Positions 1 to 9,431 of a stretch of 64,000 nt of DNA are shown in pieces; position 1 is the stretch's first letter; each line of letters opens with the position of its first letter. Location of the stretch: assembly GCF_001007875.1 (NCBI RefSeq), contig NZ_CP011412.1, forward strand, positions 310,001 through 374,000, in the 5' to 3' direction. Source of the DNA: Sedimenticola thiotaurini (GTDB lineage Bacteria > Pseudomonadota > Gammaproteobacteria > Chromatiales > Chromatiaceae). The notes under the pieces were generated by a model. The model ran no database searches. It was given only the letters and a program-made list of their open reading frames with translations, and was not told where the DNA came from. A program made the position numbers and the translations under genes.

Positions 1-1
1 G

Positions 2-97
2 ATCCGGGATATCCACTCTCTGGGCCATGTCACCATCGAGGTGTGTGGCTGTGAGGGCGAGAGTTGTGTCATGCCACCCCGTCAACAGGTACTCTGA
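2..97 (+). CDS. 3' end of an unidentified gene (partial)
   Basis: An open frame enters from the left edge and stops with TGA at 95-97, giving the last 31 residues of a protein. It contains a small cysteine cluster (VCGCEGESC) followed by a basic tail. I do not recognise the family. The codon use is normal for the window. The stop is followed by about 170 bases without a gene before the next start. It could be spurious, because only 32 codons are visible. Confidence 0.4.
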   Translation: MRDIHSLGHVTIEVCGCEGESCVMPPRQQVL

Positions 98-266
98 ACC
101 GATCAGTCACTGTTGAAAACCTGCTGAACTGAACCGGCATGCTGCAATTGCAACCGGTTATCAGGGGGCGGCGCATCGTCACCAAGCGACATTAAAATCC
201 CGCATGGAAGAAAACAGCTGTATATTAGCCGGTATCTTTAACAACCGTGGGTGATCAATTGTTGTC

Positions 267-542
267 ATGCCCTCAAACGTTGACAAATTACTGAAGAAAC
301 ACCGCAACCTGACACAGTCAGATGGTTTGAAAGTGGCCTCCCACGTACAGCGTGAGCAGGGCGACTGGTTGATCAATACGCTGACGATGGATGGACAGTT
401 GGTACCTTTTGTTTACAAGCGCAAACGCCGCTATAAATCACTCCAGGGGCAGCGGGTGAATGTAACCTACTATCCGGCAGTGGATAGGGTAGCCGGGATC
501 GAATTTGAAGTTATGAAGGTGGTGCGGATCCGGATTGCCTGA
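267..542 (+). CDS. Small conserved hypothetical protein, 91 aa
   Basis: This is a 91-residue basic, soluble protein with no signal peptide and no membrane segment. The N-terminal third is helical and lysine-rich, and the rest has alternating hydrophobic residues typical of a small beta barrel. The frame opens at ATG 267 and there is no convincing Shine-Dalgarno sequence, so the start is provisional. It converges on the chemoreceptor gene 94 bases downstream. I cannot assign a function. The KRKRRYKSLQG patch hints at nucleic-acid contact, but that is only inference. Confidence 0.6.
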   Translation: MPSNVDKLLKKHRNLTQSDGLKVASHVQREQGDWLINTLTMDGQLVPFVYKRKRRYKSLQGQRVNVTYYPAVDRVAGIEFEVMKVVRIRIA

Positions 543-635
543 ATCCACCGGCCCCAGCCATCCCTGGTAGGGCAGTCATTTCGGTGGTCTGCAGAAGCGG
601 GGCGAGCCGGCCCGCTCCGCTTCATGGCGAACGCT

Positions 636-2291
636 TTATGTACGGAATTTAGCCGCCATGGCCTGCAGGTCGGCTGCCAGATGGGCTTGCTGGGTGCTGG
701 CGACAGCGGTCTGTTCCGCTCCCTGGGCTGACTGTACCGAGAGATCGTTGATCGATACGATGTTACGGTTGATCTCTTCAGCCACGGCGCCCTGCTCCTC
801 GGCTGCGGTGGCGATCTGGGCGTTCATATCCTTGATGCGGGAGACAGCCTGATTGATCTCTTCGAGCGCCTGATCGGCCTGTTCCACCCGGGAGAGGCTG
901 TGCTCCGCCTTTTCCTGGCCTCGTTGCATGGCTGTGACCGCCTCTCCAGTGCCCTGTTGTAGACGCTCGATCATGGACTGGATCTCCTGAGTGGACTCCT
1001 GGGTTCTCCCGGCCAGGGTGCGAACCTCATCGGCAACCACCGCGAATCCCCGTCCCTGCTCGCCGGCCCGCGCCGCTTCAATGGCCGCATTAAGTGCCAG
1101 CAGATTGGTCTGTTCGGCAATACCCCTGATCACATCCAGTACGCCGCCGATGTTAACGCTCTCGGCTTCCAGGTCATGAATCACCTTTGCCGTCTGCTCC
1201 ACTTCCTGAGCCAGTTCACGGGTGGCATTCAGTGCCTGGCCTGCTACGGTGCGGCCATCGTTGGTGAGACTGTCCGCCTGCAAGGCTGACTGCTCCGCCT
1301 CGGCGGCGTTGCGTGCCACATCCTGCACCGTGGCGGTCATCTCGGTCATGGCGGTGGCGACCTGTTCAGTTTCCGACTGCTGTTGTTTGATGCGAACACT
1401 GGACTCGCCGGTAATCACCGAAGTCTCTTCGGCGGCAGCGGCCAACTGCACGGTTGTGTCGCTCAGCTCCTTGACCACGGTTCTGAATTTGTCGCAGATG
1501 GTATTGAAGGCGTCGGCGATGTCACCCAGTTCATCATGGGAATCATACTGAGAGTGTACGGTCAGGTTGCCGGCGGCTAACTGGCTGGATGTTTCCGTCA
1601 GGTGGGTGACTGCACTGCTGATGCCCTTGATGGTGACCATAGCCAGCAGACTCAGCAGGATGACCCCGACGATCAACAGGACTATGGCGGTATTCAGCAC
1701 AAACTCGTTCTCCGCCCGAGTGTCGTTATAGGTTGCTCTGGCAACATCCAGTTGCTGTTGCCATAACTTCTCTGCCGCCGCGTAAGCCGATTGAAAGGTG
1801 GGGCCGGTCTCTTTCAGCAACTGCAGGTTGGCGGCCTCATATTTTCCTGCCCGGATCAGATCGTCAACCTCTTTCAACCCTTTCTGAACAAAGCTGTTCA
1901 TTTTGTTGGCAAAATCAGATGCCAGGTCTCTCTCTTCTGTCGTCAACTGGGTCTTTAGAATTGCCTGCCAGAGCGTGTTGCTGGTGGCGATATTCTTCTC
2001 CACCAGCTCTAAATGGAGGCTTACCGGATGATTATGCATAGCCAATGTATGGGAATCCGGTGAATGTTGCAGGGCCAGCAACAGCTGATTGTGGTTATCC
2101 CGCATCAGATCAATTATCTGGCTGAGCTGGCCGGTGGGAATCAGGCGATCTTCATAAACGCTTTTCAATCCCGATTCAGCACTGCTCATGGCGTTGATGC
2201 TGATCAATCCGAGTATTGCCAGTTGCAGCACAGCAAATGTCACCAGGAAGATCAGCCGTGCCTTGATGGTAATTTTACTTAGTAAATTCAT
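636..2291 (-). CDS. Methyl-accepting chemotaxis protein (4HB-HAMP-signal)
   Basis: This is a transmembrane chemoreceptor that signals to CheA/CheW. Counting from ATG 2291 it has 551 residues: TM1 at about 7-30, a roughly 160-residue periplasmic helical-bundle sensor, TM2 at about 200-223, a HAMP linker, and a long cytoplasmic coiled coil. The conserved hairpin tip ([19 protein letters not shown]) is intact. There is no C-terminal CheR/CheB-tethering pentapeptide. A longer frame begins at 2345, but ATG 2291 has a strong GGAGGT six bases upstream and is preferred. No che genes are near, so it is an orphan receptor. Its ligand is unknown. Confidence 0.93.
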   Translation of the reverse strand: MNLLSKITIKARLIFLVTFAVLQLAILGLISINAMSSAESGLKSVYEDRLIPTGQLSQIIDLMRDNHNQLLLALQHSPDSHTLAMHNHPVSLHLELVEKNIATSNTLWQAILKTQLTTEERDLASDFANKMNSFVQKGLKEVDDLIRAGKYEAANLQLLKETGPTFQSAYAAAEKLWQQQLDVARATYNDTRAENEFVLNTAIVLLIVGVILLSLLAMVTIKGISSAVTHLTETSSQLAAGNLTVHSQYDSHDELGDIADAFNTICDKFRTVVKELSDTTVQLAAAAEETSVITGESSVRIKQQQSETEQVATAMTEMTATVQDVARNAAEAEQSALQADSLTNDGRTVAGQALNATRELAQEVEQTAKVIHDLEAESVNIGGVLDVIRGIAEQTNLLALNAAIEAARAGEQGRGFAVVADEVRTLAGRTQESTQEIQSMIERLQQGTGEAVTAMQRGQEKAEHSLSRVEQADQALEEINQAVSRIKDMNAQIATAAEEQGAVAEEINRNIVSINDLSVQSAQGAEQTAVASTQQAHLAADLQAMAAKFRT

Positions 2292-2649
2292 TTTGTTACC
2301 TCCGGGGGTTAGGGGGGGTAAGGGATAGTTATGGTTAGTTTTCATCTGGCAACTTCGTTACGCCGGTGGTGAAGATGATCTCCTCAAGGCACGGCTTTGG
2401 AGACAGAGGATTACTGTTTCTATACTACGGTCAGTGCTCAATATTTTTGTCGGCGGAGGTGGCTGAATCTGAAGTTTTTTTAACACAAAAATTACAGTTA
2501 ATTGACTGATTTAACTGGAATAAAAGTAGTTAGGCTATGGTTGAAGAATGGGAGTCCGATTTTTGCTCCAGGCAGGGCCGCCCGATCCGTTACCGACAGG
2601 AAAAAACTGGGCAGGTGGGTATTCCGGATTCCGCTACAACGGGGGCGTT
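2292..2649. other. Divergent intergenic region, chemoreceptor / cytochrome c
   Basis: These 358 bases lie between two divergently transcribed genes and should hold both promoters. It is locally AT-rich around 2450-2530, with a run of T at 2474-2480. On the minus strand there is a piece reminiscent of part of a GEMM c-di-GMP riboswitch, but the rest of the aptamer is missing. No site can be called with confidence. Confidence 0.4.
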
Positions 2650-2976
2650 ATGGGGCGACCGTTAACGGTGCTTTTTCTGCTATGGCTGGTTATGGGATCG
2701 GCTGGTTGTGATCTTGATCAGCACGATCACCCCGATCTCAAAACGGGACGGGAGCTTTTCGATTATCACTGCGCCCCCTGTCATAAAGCGGATGGCAGTG
2801 GGGTCTTTCTGAAAGGTGTTCCGGCCAACCGCCACACCGATCTGTCAGTGTTGCAGGTTATGCACAAGGTTCAGTCCGCTTCGGGCGGGAAAAAGGCCAT
2901 GCCGGTATTCGCCAGGATGCCACAGCAAGAGCAGGTGAAAATTGCAATTTATCTGAAATATCTGGGGGCGAAATAG
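2650..2976 (+). CDS. Lipoprotein c-type cytochrome, 108 aa
   Basis: This is a small monohaem cytochrome c, probably an outer-face electron carrier anchored by lipid. From ATG 2650 it starts with a hydrophobic signal (GRPLTVLFLLWLVMGSAGC) ending in a lipobox-like SAGC. A short acidic linker follows, then the haem motif CAPCH and a downstream MPVFARM segment that supplies the likely methionine ligand. The frame is open back to 2548, but that extension is not signal-like. It stands alone and diverges from the chemoreceptor. Its redox partner is not evident. The start choice is supported by the signal peptide more than by the weak ribosome binding site. Confidence 0.8.
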   Translation: MGRPLTVLFLLWLVMGSAGCDLDQHDHPDLKTGRELFDYHCAPCHKADGSGVFLKGVPANRHTDLSVLQVMHKVQSASGGKKAMPVFARMPQQEQVKIAIYLKYLGAK

Positions 2977-3014
2977 CCGGGCCCGATCATGGGACCGGGT
3001 CCGGCTGGTGTGGA

Positions 3015-3476
3015 TCAGGCGGCTTCCGCCTCGCTTTCAATCACATTACCGCTGCGCTTCTGGATCTCGATCCGGCGCGGTTTCATCTCTTCCGGAATCT
3101 CCCTGACCAGCTTTATCTCCAGCATGCCATCTTCGATGGTGGCGTTCTCGACACGGATGTGGTCCGCCAGCTGGAAGTTGCGTTCAAAGTCCCGATTGGC
3201 AATGCCACGATGCAGGAAGGTCCGGTTGGACTGATCCTCTTCCGGTTTATGGCCGGCGACATGCAGGATATTCTGCCTGATTTCGATCTCCAGATCTTCG
3301 GTGGTGAAGCCCGCCACCGCCATGGTGATGGTGTAGTGATCCTCGTCCATCAACTCGATGTTGTAGGGCGGGTAACCGCCGCTGGTGTTGGCGTTGTGAA
3401 TCGATTCCAGCGTATTGGCCAGCCGATCAAAGCCGATGGCACTGCGAAACAGGGGGGATAAGTCGTAAGCTCTCAT
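3015..3476 (-). CDS. ibpA: Small heat-shock protein (Hsp20/IbpA type)
   Basis: This is an ATP-independent holdase chaperone of 153 residues. It has a short N-terminal arm (starting MRAYDLSPLFRSAIGFDRL), an alpha-crystallin domain at about 38-125, and a C-terminal extension. The arm with the phenylalanine-containing SPLFRSAIGFDRL is typical of IbpA/IbpB. The start ATG 3476 follows GAGGA at good spacing. Such genes normally depend on sigma-32 and often have a thermosensor in the 5' leader. The 3477-3560 leader is AU-rich, but I cannot show such a fold by eye. The gene is monocistronic. Confidence 0.93.
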   Translation of the reverse strand: MRAYDLSPLFRSAIGFDRLANTLESIHNANTSGGYPPYNIELMDEDHYTITMAVAGFTTEDLEIEIRQNILHVAGHKPEEDQSNRTFLHRGIANRDFERNFQLADHIRVENATIEDGMLEIKLVREIPEEMKPRRIEIQKRSGNVIESEAEAA

Positions 3477-3684
3477 AGTAGATATCCTCGTTACTCAAGC
3501 GATATTTTCGATCTTGTGTGTTCAGTTGAACCACACGGTTTCGTGGACCCTGGTGGCATCCACTTAACTATGAGTTAGGGACAGCAGATTTTGATTTCAA
3601 GAGCCTGTAGCGAGATTTTGATACCAAGAGTATCTGGTGTTTTGCTATGCCATCGGATTATAGGCGTTTCACCTCGGCACGGAT

Positions 3685-4794
3685 TCAGTAACCGGTCATC
3701 TCCAGATACCCCCGGCCTGTCAGTTGCTCCTGTTCATACACCTCCATGGCACCCTCCCAGTAGCGCACACTCAGGTTCATCTCCTGGCCATCCAGCACCG
3801 GTTTCACCGTCAGGGTGCGATTCAGCGGTTTAAGGTGCAGGCGCCACTCCACCGGGTAACGCCTGCCGGTGGGGCTCTGCCACCAGCGCTGCGGCGTCAG
3901 TTCCACATCATCCCGGCTTAATGGTGTTGTGGCGCCCAGGGCCGATATCAGGGTGCCGGCGCTGAAGCTGTCCGGCTTGCCCTGGCTGTCACGCAACTGG
4001 TAATACATGAGGCTCTCGCCACCACCCAACTGCAACGAGAACCAGTCCCAGCCGGTCTGATCCGCCGATAGAGCGCTGGTGCCCCACTCCCGATCGAACC
4101 AGGAGTTTCCCTGTACCGCGACAGGCGTACCATCCAGCGTGATCTGCCCCCGGGTCTGCATGCGGGGGTAGGAGTAGTAGTAGGAGGCGTTACCTGGCTC
4201 GGCACTTTTCCGGCTCAAACCCTGGTCACCCTGCAGCACCACGCCGATGGCCGGGTCGGCGGTCAGCTCCAGGTCGATGTGGAACTCCCGGGCGCTGACC
4301 TGGATGTGCCAGGGAAAGGTTGTGCCGCTGCCGGCCAGTTGCCAATCCTCCACCCAGACCCGGAACGGCTCGCGCTCCGCACCGGCCAGGCCGGGACCGG
4401 TTCTGACCAGTCGCTCTTCCGCCAGGTGACGTTTGCCCGCGCTGTCGGTCAATGCCACGTGGGCCATCCAGACCGGATTGTCGGCCCAGCTGGATGGGCT
4501 CCTGTCACTGCCTGGTGGTTTGAGGGAGAAGCGGAAAAAAGTCACCTGGTAGCCAAAGCGTTGACCGTTATCGCTGTGCAGGTTGCCGGTGAAGTACCAC
4601 CACTCGTTGCGATACTCGGGGTGTTCGCCGTGCTCCCGGGGGAAACGGAATGGCCGGGGTTCGACGGCGCGGGCAAAGCCGGCCTGGTCCAGATCCGAAA
4701 GCAGGCCGATGGCGGAAAATTTTGCCTCCGGGGCCGGGGGGTTACTGCAACCGCTCAACAGGATAATCAGCAGCCAACAACAGAACTGTTTCAT
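3685..4794 (-). CDS. attH: AttH-like lipocalin-family lipoprotein of an ABC export system
   Basis: This is a predicted periplasmic lipoprotein of the AttH / hydroxyneurosporene-synthase-like (CrtC-like, COG5621) family, 369 residues from ATG 4794. It has a lipoprotein signal (MKQFCCWLLIILLSGCS, lipobox LSGC), then the family hallmarks RFPREHGEHPEYRNEWWYFTGNL near the N-terminus and a SWFDREWG motif in the second half. A longer frame starts at 4941 but would overlap the permease. ATG 4794 is preceded by GGGAGGAG and sits one base after the permease stop, so translation is coupled. In AttEFGH systems this protein is the accessory of the transporter. The substrate is unknown, and the CrtC resemblance is structural and does not imply carotenoid hydration here. 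Confidence 0.88.
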   Translation of the reverse strand: MKQFCCWLLIILLSGCSNPPAPEAKFSAIGLLSDLDQAGFARAVEPRPFRFPREHGEHPEYRNEWWYFTGNLHSDNGQRFGYQVTFFRFSLKPPGSDRSPSSWADNPVWMAHVALTDSAGKRHLAEERLVRTGPGLAGAEREPFRVWVEDWQLAGSGTTFPWHIQVSAREFHIDLELTADPAIGVVLQGDQGLSRKSAEPGNASYYYSYPRMQTRGQITLDGTPVAVQGNSWFDREWGTSALSADQTGWDWFSLQLGGGESLMYYQLRDSQGKPDSFSAGTLISALGATTPLSRDDVELTPQRWWQSPTGRRYPVEWRLHLKPLNRTLTVKPVLDGQEMNLSVRYWEGAMEVYEQEQLTGRGYLEMTGY

Positions 4795-4795
4795 A

Positions 4796-7315
4796 CTACT
4801 CCTCCCGCAAGGCCAGGGCGGGCCGGGTGCGTGCCATGCGCAGGCTGGGATAGAGCCCGGCCAGTAACGCGGCAATGAGCGCGAAGCCGACCGCCTCCAC
4901 CAGGATGGTGGGGGAGAGCTGACTCGGCATGCTCCAGCCAAAGGCGCGCAGATTGATCACATGGATCAGAATCTCCGCCATCAGCCAGCCCAGGGGCATG
5001 GCCAGCAGGGCCGCCATCAGTCCCATCAACAGGGTTTGCAGAATCACCTGGCCCAGCAGTTGGCCCGGCGTCAGGCCGGTGGCGCGCAGGATGGCGTGCT
5101 CCCGGGCCCGCTCCAGTTGCAGCGCCATCATGGCGCTGAGAATGCCGACAAAGGCCACCGCGATCACCAGCAGGCGCAACACCCGGGTGATGGTGAAGGT
5201 GCGGTCGAAAATCTCCAGCGACTGGGCCAGGATCTCCCGGTTGGCGCGCACCTGCAGGGGGCGTTCGAACTGACCGGCCAACTGTTTGATTCGGGTTAGC
5301 AGGTGTTCCGTCGGCTGGTCCGGCTGCAGGTAGATACCCAGGGTGGTGATCTGATCGTCGTGCCAGAGTCTGGCATAGTGCTCCCGTGGCATGATCACCA
5401 GCCCCCGATCCGAACCGTAGTCGAAAAAGATCCCGCCGACCGTGAAGTCGACCAGGCCATCGGGGCTGAGCAGCGCCAGGGAGTCCCCCACCCGGAGTCG
5501 GTTGTGATAGGCATAGGGCTCCGAGATCAACACCAGGTTGCCGCTACTGAAACGCTCCCAGAGATCGGGCAGGGTCTCCCCCTTGAAATGAAAACCGCGA
5601 TAACTGCCGCTGGACAGGCCGATGGCCAGCAGGCTGACCGGGCCCTTTTCCCCCTCCAGGGTGACATGGCGGCCGCTGCTCAGGTCGGCCACGCCGGGCA
5701 GTGCCCGCACCTGCTCCAGCAGGCCTTCCGGCAACGGGGCAGAGGCGCGCTTGGAGGCGCTGTGGGGGGCGGTGACATAGATGTCGCCCTGGACGGTCTG
5801 GGCCAGCCATTGGCCCACCGTGTCCCGGAAACTCTCCACCATGATGCCCATGCCGATGGTGGCGGCGATGGCCAGGGTGAGGGCGGCGATGGCCGGCCCG
5901 GTGCGGCTCAGGGTGGCGTCGATGCCCCGGGAGGCGAGCCGGCCGATGGTGCCGAACAGCCATTTCAGCGGATATTGCAGCAGGCGGGCGAGCGGCGGCA
6001 CCAGGGTTGGTACCAGTAGACAGTACCCCATGATGAAACAGAACAGGGCGGCGAAGCCCATCAGCAGGCTGCGTTCTGATGCCTGCACCAGCAGGACGCC
6101 CCCGATCATGCCCGCCACGCCGGTCAGCAACAGCCAGGGCAGTGCCCGGTGGCTGCGCCGTTCGATGACCGAGCGGCGATTGACACTCTGGGGGTTGGAG
6201 CGGGTCGCCTCCCAGGCCGGCACGCAGGCAGCGATAAAGGTGGTGACCAGGCCGAGCAGGGTTCCGGTCAGCAGGATCTGTGGCGACAGGTCGAGCTGGC
6301 TCACGGTGAGGGCGAAATAGAGGTCGTTAATGGTGCGGGTGACCAGCCAGAGTAGTTCCCGGGCCAGCAGGATGCCGGCTCCCATACCGACCAAGGTGCC
6401 GAGCAGACCGATCAGCATCTGTTCCGCCAGAATGGCGCGGAACACCTCTCCCCGGGTGGCCCCCAGCAGGCGCATGATGCCGAACTGGCGGCGTCGCTGC
6501 AGGACCGAGAAGGTGGCGGTATTGTAGATCAGGAAACCGCCCACCAGCAGCGCCAGCAGACTCATGGCGGTCAGGTTGGTCTGGAACGCCTGGCTCATAT
6601 CGGCCATGGCGGCGGTACGCCGTTTGGTCTCCACCAGGCGAACACCCGGGGGCAGCCACGCCCGCAACCGGGCCGCCTGGGTGTTGTCCAGAGCCAGGTC
6701 GATCCGGTCCAGGCTGCCGAAGCGTTGCAACAGCGTCTGGGCAACGGCGATATCGGTTACCAGTACACCGTCCAGGGCCGCTTCCTCCGGTTGGCCGAAC
6801 AGGGCGAGGATTTGCGCCTGCTGCGAGGTGCCACCGATATTCAGGGTAATCCGTTCACCCTCCGCCACTCCGAGCCGCCGGGCGCTGTAGGCGGAGATCA
6901 GCACCCCGTCGTCACCGGTCAGCAGTTGCTTCAGGACGCCGGTTGTACCGGTGGGCATCAGGTTTCGGAAGGGGCGTTCCGAGAGTGGATCAAGGCCCAG
7001 CAGGGTCAGCTGCTCGTCACCAATGCGGACCACCCCTTCCACCACCGGGGCACTGGGCAGATCGGGGAGTTGCAGCCGCAGATCGGTGAAGAGCTGTTCC
7101 GGCAACCCGCTCGACCCGGCGATCAGCTGATGAGTGACCCGGCCGGAGATCTGCTCCATAGTGATCTGGAATGCCCGGCTGGTACTCTGGTTGGCCAGCC
7201 CCACCGCCATTACCACCGCCACCCCCAGGGCGATACCCAGTACCGACAGAATCGACTGCCAGACATGGCGTCGCTGGTGCCGGTAACCGGCCCGTCTGAG
7301 TCGGGAGCCTAACAA
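4796..7315 (-). CDS. FtsX/MacB-type ABC transporter permease, 839 aa
   Basis: This is an inner-membrane permease that works with the ATPase encoded just upstream, probably in export or in handling lipids or lipoproteins. One N-terminal TM helix (about 20-42) is followed by a periplasmic MacB-PCD domain, an FtsX block of TM helices (about 250-370), further central helices, a second periplasmic domain, and a C-terminal FtsX block (about 700-830). The length and duplicated plan match the YbbP-like class, and a single chain replaces the separate AttF and AttG. Its ATG overlaps the ATPase stop by seven bases, so the three genes form one operon ending in attH. Confidence 0.9.
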   Translation of the reverse strand: MLGSRLRRAGYRHQRRHVWQSILSVLGIALGVAVVMAVGLANQSTSRAFQITMEQISGRVTHQLIAGSSGLPEQLFTDLRLQLPDLPSAPVVEGVVRIGDEQLTLLGLDPLSERPFRNLMPTGTTGVLKQLLTGDDGVLISAYSARRLGVAEGERITLNIGGTSQQAQILALFGQPEEAALDGVLVTDIAVAQTLLQRFGSLDRIDLALDNTQAARLRAWLPPGVRLVETKRRTAAMADMSQAFQTNLTAMSLLALLVGGFLIYNTATFSVLQRRRQFGIMRLLGATRGEVFRAILAEQMLIGLLGTLVGMGAGILLARELLWLVTRTINDLYFALTVSQLDLSPQILLTGTLLGLVTTFIAACVPAWEATRSNPQSVNRRSVIERRSHRALPWLLLTGVAGMIGGVLLVQASERSLLMGFAALFCFIMGYCLLVPTLVPPLARLLQYPLKWLFGTIGRLASRGIDATLSRTGPAIAALTLAIAATIGMGIMVESFRDTVGQWLAQTVQGDIYVTAPHSASKRASAPLPEGLLEQVRALPGVADLSSGRHVTLEGEKGPVSLLAIGLSSGSYRGFHFKGETLPDLWERFSSGNLVLISEPYAYHNRLRVGDSLALLSPDGLVDFTVGGIFFDYGSDRGLVIMPREHYARLWHDDQITTLGIYLQPDQPTEHLLTRIKQLAGQFERPLQVRANREILAQSLEIFDRTFTITRVLRLLVIAVAFVGILSAMMALQLERAREHAILRATGLTPGQLLGQVILQTLLMGLMAALLAMPLGWLMAEILIHVINLRAFGWSMPSQLSPTILVEAVGFALIAALLAGLYPSLRMARTRPALALREE

Positions 7316-8016
7316 TGGAGCGCTCCCTGCTCGCTCAACAGGCCGTCGTTCAGGGTCAGGATACGATCGGCCCGCTCCGCCACCTCCTGGCTGTGGGTGA
7401 CAATGATCAGGGTACGTTTCAGCTGCCTGGTCAGGCCGAGCAGGATGGCCAGGATCTGGTCGCCGGTCTCTGCGTCCAGGTTACCGGTCGGCTCGTCGGC
7501 CAGCACAATGGGCGGGGTATGGATCAGCGCCCTGGCGATGGCGACGCGCTGCTGTTCGCCGCCGGAGAGCTGGTCCGGGAAGGCGTTCCAGCGATCACCC
7601 AGGCCGATGTCGGAGAGGATCAGACCCACCAGGCGGCTGATCTCCTGTTCCCCGACCCCGTTGAGCTCCAGCGGCAGGCCGACATTTTCGGCAATGGTGA
7701 GGGTCGGGATCAGGTTGAAAAACTGGTAGACAAAACCGATGTGACGGCGTCTCAGCAGAGTACGGTCCCGTTCCGAGAGGGCGTTGATATCCTCTCCCAG
7801 TATCTCAATCCGGCCCGCTTGCGGGGTATCGATACCGGCCAGCATGTTCAGCAGGGTGGATTTGCCGGAACCGCTTCGGCCCAGCAGGGCAATACATTCA
7901 TGTTCCGCCACCCGCAGGTCGATACCGTTCAGGATAGGGCGGCTGTCCCCCCCTTCTCGGTAGCTGTGGGACAACTGTTCTACGACCAGCAGCGGTTTGT
8001 TGGGTATCTCTCTCAT
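7309..8016 (-). CDS. LolD/YbbA-type ABC transporter ATPase
   Basis: This is a 235-residue ATP-binding subunit energising the FtsX-like permease. It shows Walker A GRSGSGKST at 46-54, the Q-loop glutamine at 98, the signature LSGGEQQR at 150-157, and Walker B with ADEPTGNLD at about 173-181. All catalytic residues are present. Its 3' end overlaps the permease start. It is the first gene of the operon (ATPase, permease, AttH lipoprotein). Sequence alone does not separate LolD, YbbA, MacB and AttE ATPases. The neighbours favour an AttE/YbbA-type assignment. Confidence 0.93.
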   Translation of the reverse strand: MREIPNKPLLVVEQLSHSYREGGDSRPILNGIDLRVAEHECIALLGRSGSGKSTLLNMLAGIDTPQAGRIEILGEDINALSERDRTLLRRRHIGFVYQFFNLIPTLTIAENVGLPLELNGVGEQEISRLVGLILSDIGLGDRWNAFPDQLSGGEQQRVAIARALIHTPPIVLADEPTGNLDAETGDQILAILLGLTRQLKRTLIIVTHSQEVAERADRILTLNDGLLSEQGALHC

Positions 8017-8279
8017 AATCTGATCATTTCATAAATCTGTCGCAAAGACGTCAAGCGGACAAAGCAAATATGAGCTACCGTTGACCCGGAGGAGACCCTC
8101 AGGCCGTTTCCCGGCAGCGTCGGCCCGCCAGGCTCGGGTGAGCTCCTCTGGGACTGTTTTTATCTTCCCGTTTCCGTGGCCATAATGCCAGATGGGTGTG
8201 GCTATCCCGCCCGGTCCGGCTATCACCCGGAAAAGGTATTTGGCACACTAGGCCATCAACCGGAATAACTGTCCACACT

Positions 8280-9431
8280 ATGAGCATAACCATCAACAGC
8301 AAGTTACCCACTGTCGGCACCACCATCTTCACAGTGATCGGTGCACTGGCTAACCGTCACCAGGCGATCAATCTGGGGCAGGGCTTTCCCGATTTCAGTG
8401 CGCCACAGGCGCTTTTGGAACGGGTCGATTATCACGTCCGGCAGGGGCACAACCAGTATGCACCCATGGGCGGGGTGGCCAGCCTGCGAGAGGCGATAGC
8501 CGCCAAGGTAGAACAGAGCTACGGCCGTGCGGTCTCGGCGGAGCAGGAAGTGACCGTCACCCCAGGCGCCACCGAGGCGCTCTACTGTGCCATCACCGCC
8601 TGCGTCCGGCCGGGGGACGAGGTGATCGTATTCGATCCCGCCTATGACAGCTATGAACCGGCCATCGAGTTAAGTGGTGGTCGCGCGGTACACCTGCCGC
8701 TGCTGCCACCCGATTTCGCCATCGACTGGCAGCGGGTCAGGGATGCCATCAACCCGCGTACCCGCATGATCATCCTCAATTCGCCCCACAACCCGACCGG
8801 GGCGACCCTCTCGGCGGCGGATCTGGACAGCCTGGCCGAACTGGTGCGGGAGAGCGATATCCTGCTACTGTCGGATGAGGTCTACGAGCATCTGGTGTAT
8901 GACGGTAAAACCCACCAGAGCCTGCTGCAACACGATGAGTTGGCGGCGCGTGCCTTCGTGGTCTTCTCGTTTGGCAAGACCTACCATGTCACCGGCTGGA
9001 AAACCGGCTACTGTATTGCACCGGCCCCCCTCACCGCAGAGCTGCGCAAGGTGCACCAGTATGTCACTTTTGTGGCGGTGACGCCGATCCAGCTGGCCCT
9101 GGCCGATTTTATGACCAGCTGTCCGGAGCACCATCAGCAACTGGCGGCCTTCTACCAGCACAAGCGGGACCTGTTCTGCGAGCAAATGGCTCCATCCCGG
9201 TTTCAATTTTCCCCCACTCAGGGCACCTTTTTCCAGCTGATGGATTATAGTGAGATAAGTGATCAGGACGATCTGTCCATGGCCGAATGGCTGACCCGGG
9301 AGAGAGGCGTGGCTGCAATACCGGTTTCCGTGTTCTATAAAGAACCAACAACAGTCCGTTATGTGCGCTTCTGTTTTGCCAAAGAGGATGAAACGCTTAC
9401 CCAGGCAGCGGAGTTATTGTGCAAGATCTGA
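8280..9431 (+). CDS. ybdL: Methionine/glutamine transaminase (YbdL family)
   Basis: This is a PLP-dependent class I aminotransferase of 383 residues that probably uses methionine and aromatic or glutamine-type donors with 2-oxoacids. The N-terminus (SKLPTVGTTIFTVIGALA) and the segment SFGKTYHVTGWKTGYC, with Schiff-base lysine K233, match E. coli YbdL. NSPHNPTGA and the substrate-binding arginine (VRYVRFCFAK) near the C-terminus are also present. The frame is open from 8196, but ATG 8280 fits the family start. The next gene, an omega-amidase, starts inside its last codons. That points to a coupled transamination-deamidation route such as 2-oxo-4-methylthiobutyrate amination in methionine salvage. 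Confidence 0.9.
   Translation: MSITINSKLPTVGTTIFTVIGALANRHQAINLGQGFPDFSAPQALLERVDYHVRQGHNQYAPMGGVASLREAIAAKVEQSYGRAVSAEQEVTVTPGATEALYCAITACVRPGDEVIVFDPAYDSYEPAIELSGGRAVHLPLLPPDFAIDWQRVRDAINPRTRMIILNSPHNPTGATLSAADLDSLAELVRESDILLLSDEVYEHLVYDGKTHQSLLQHDELAARAFVVFSFGKTYHVTGWKTGYCIAPAPLTAELRKVHQYVTFVAVTPIQLALADFMTSCPEHHQQLAAFYQHKRDLFCEQMAPSRFQFSPTQGTFFQLMDYSEISDQDDLSMAEWLTRERGVAAIPVSVFYKEPTTVRYVRFCFAKEDETLTQAAELLCKI

Noticed and set aside
2292-2480. Possible c-di-GMP (GEMM) riboswitch before the chemoreceptor
   Set aside because: A short stretch resembling CAAAGCC with a following stem is present on the minus strand, but the paired GGGCAAA element and the tetraloop receptor are not identifiable.
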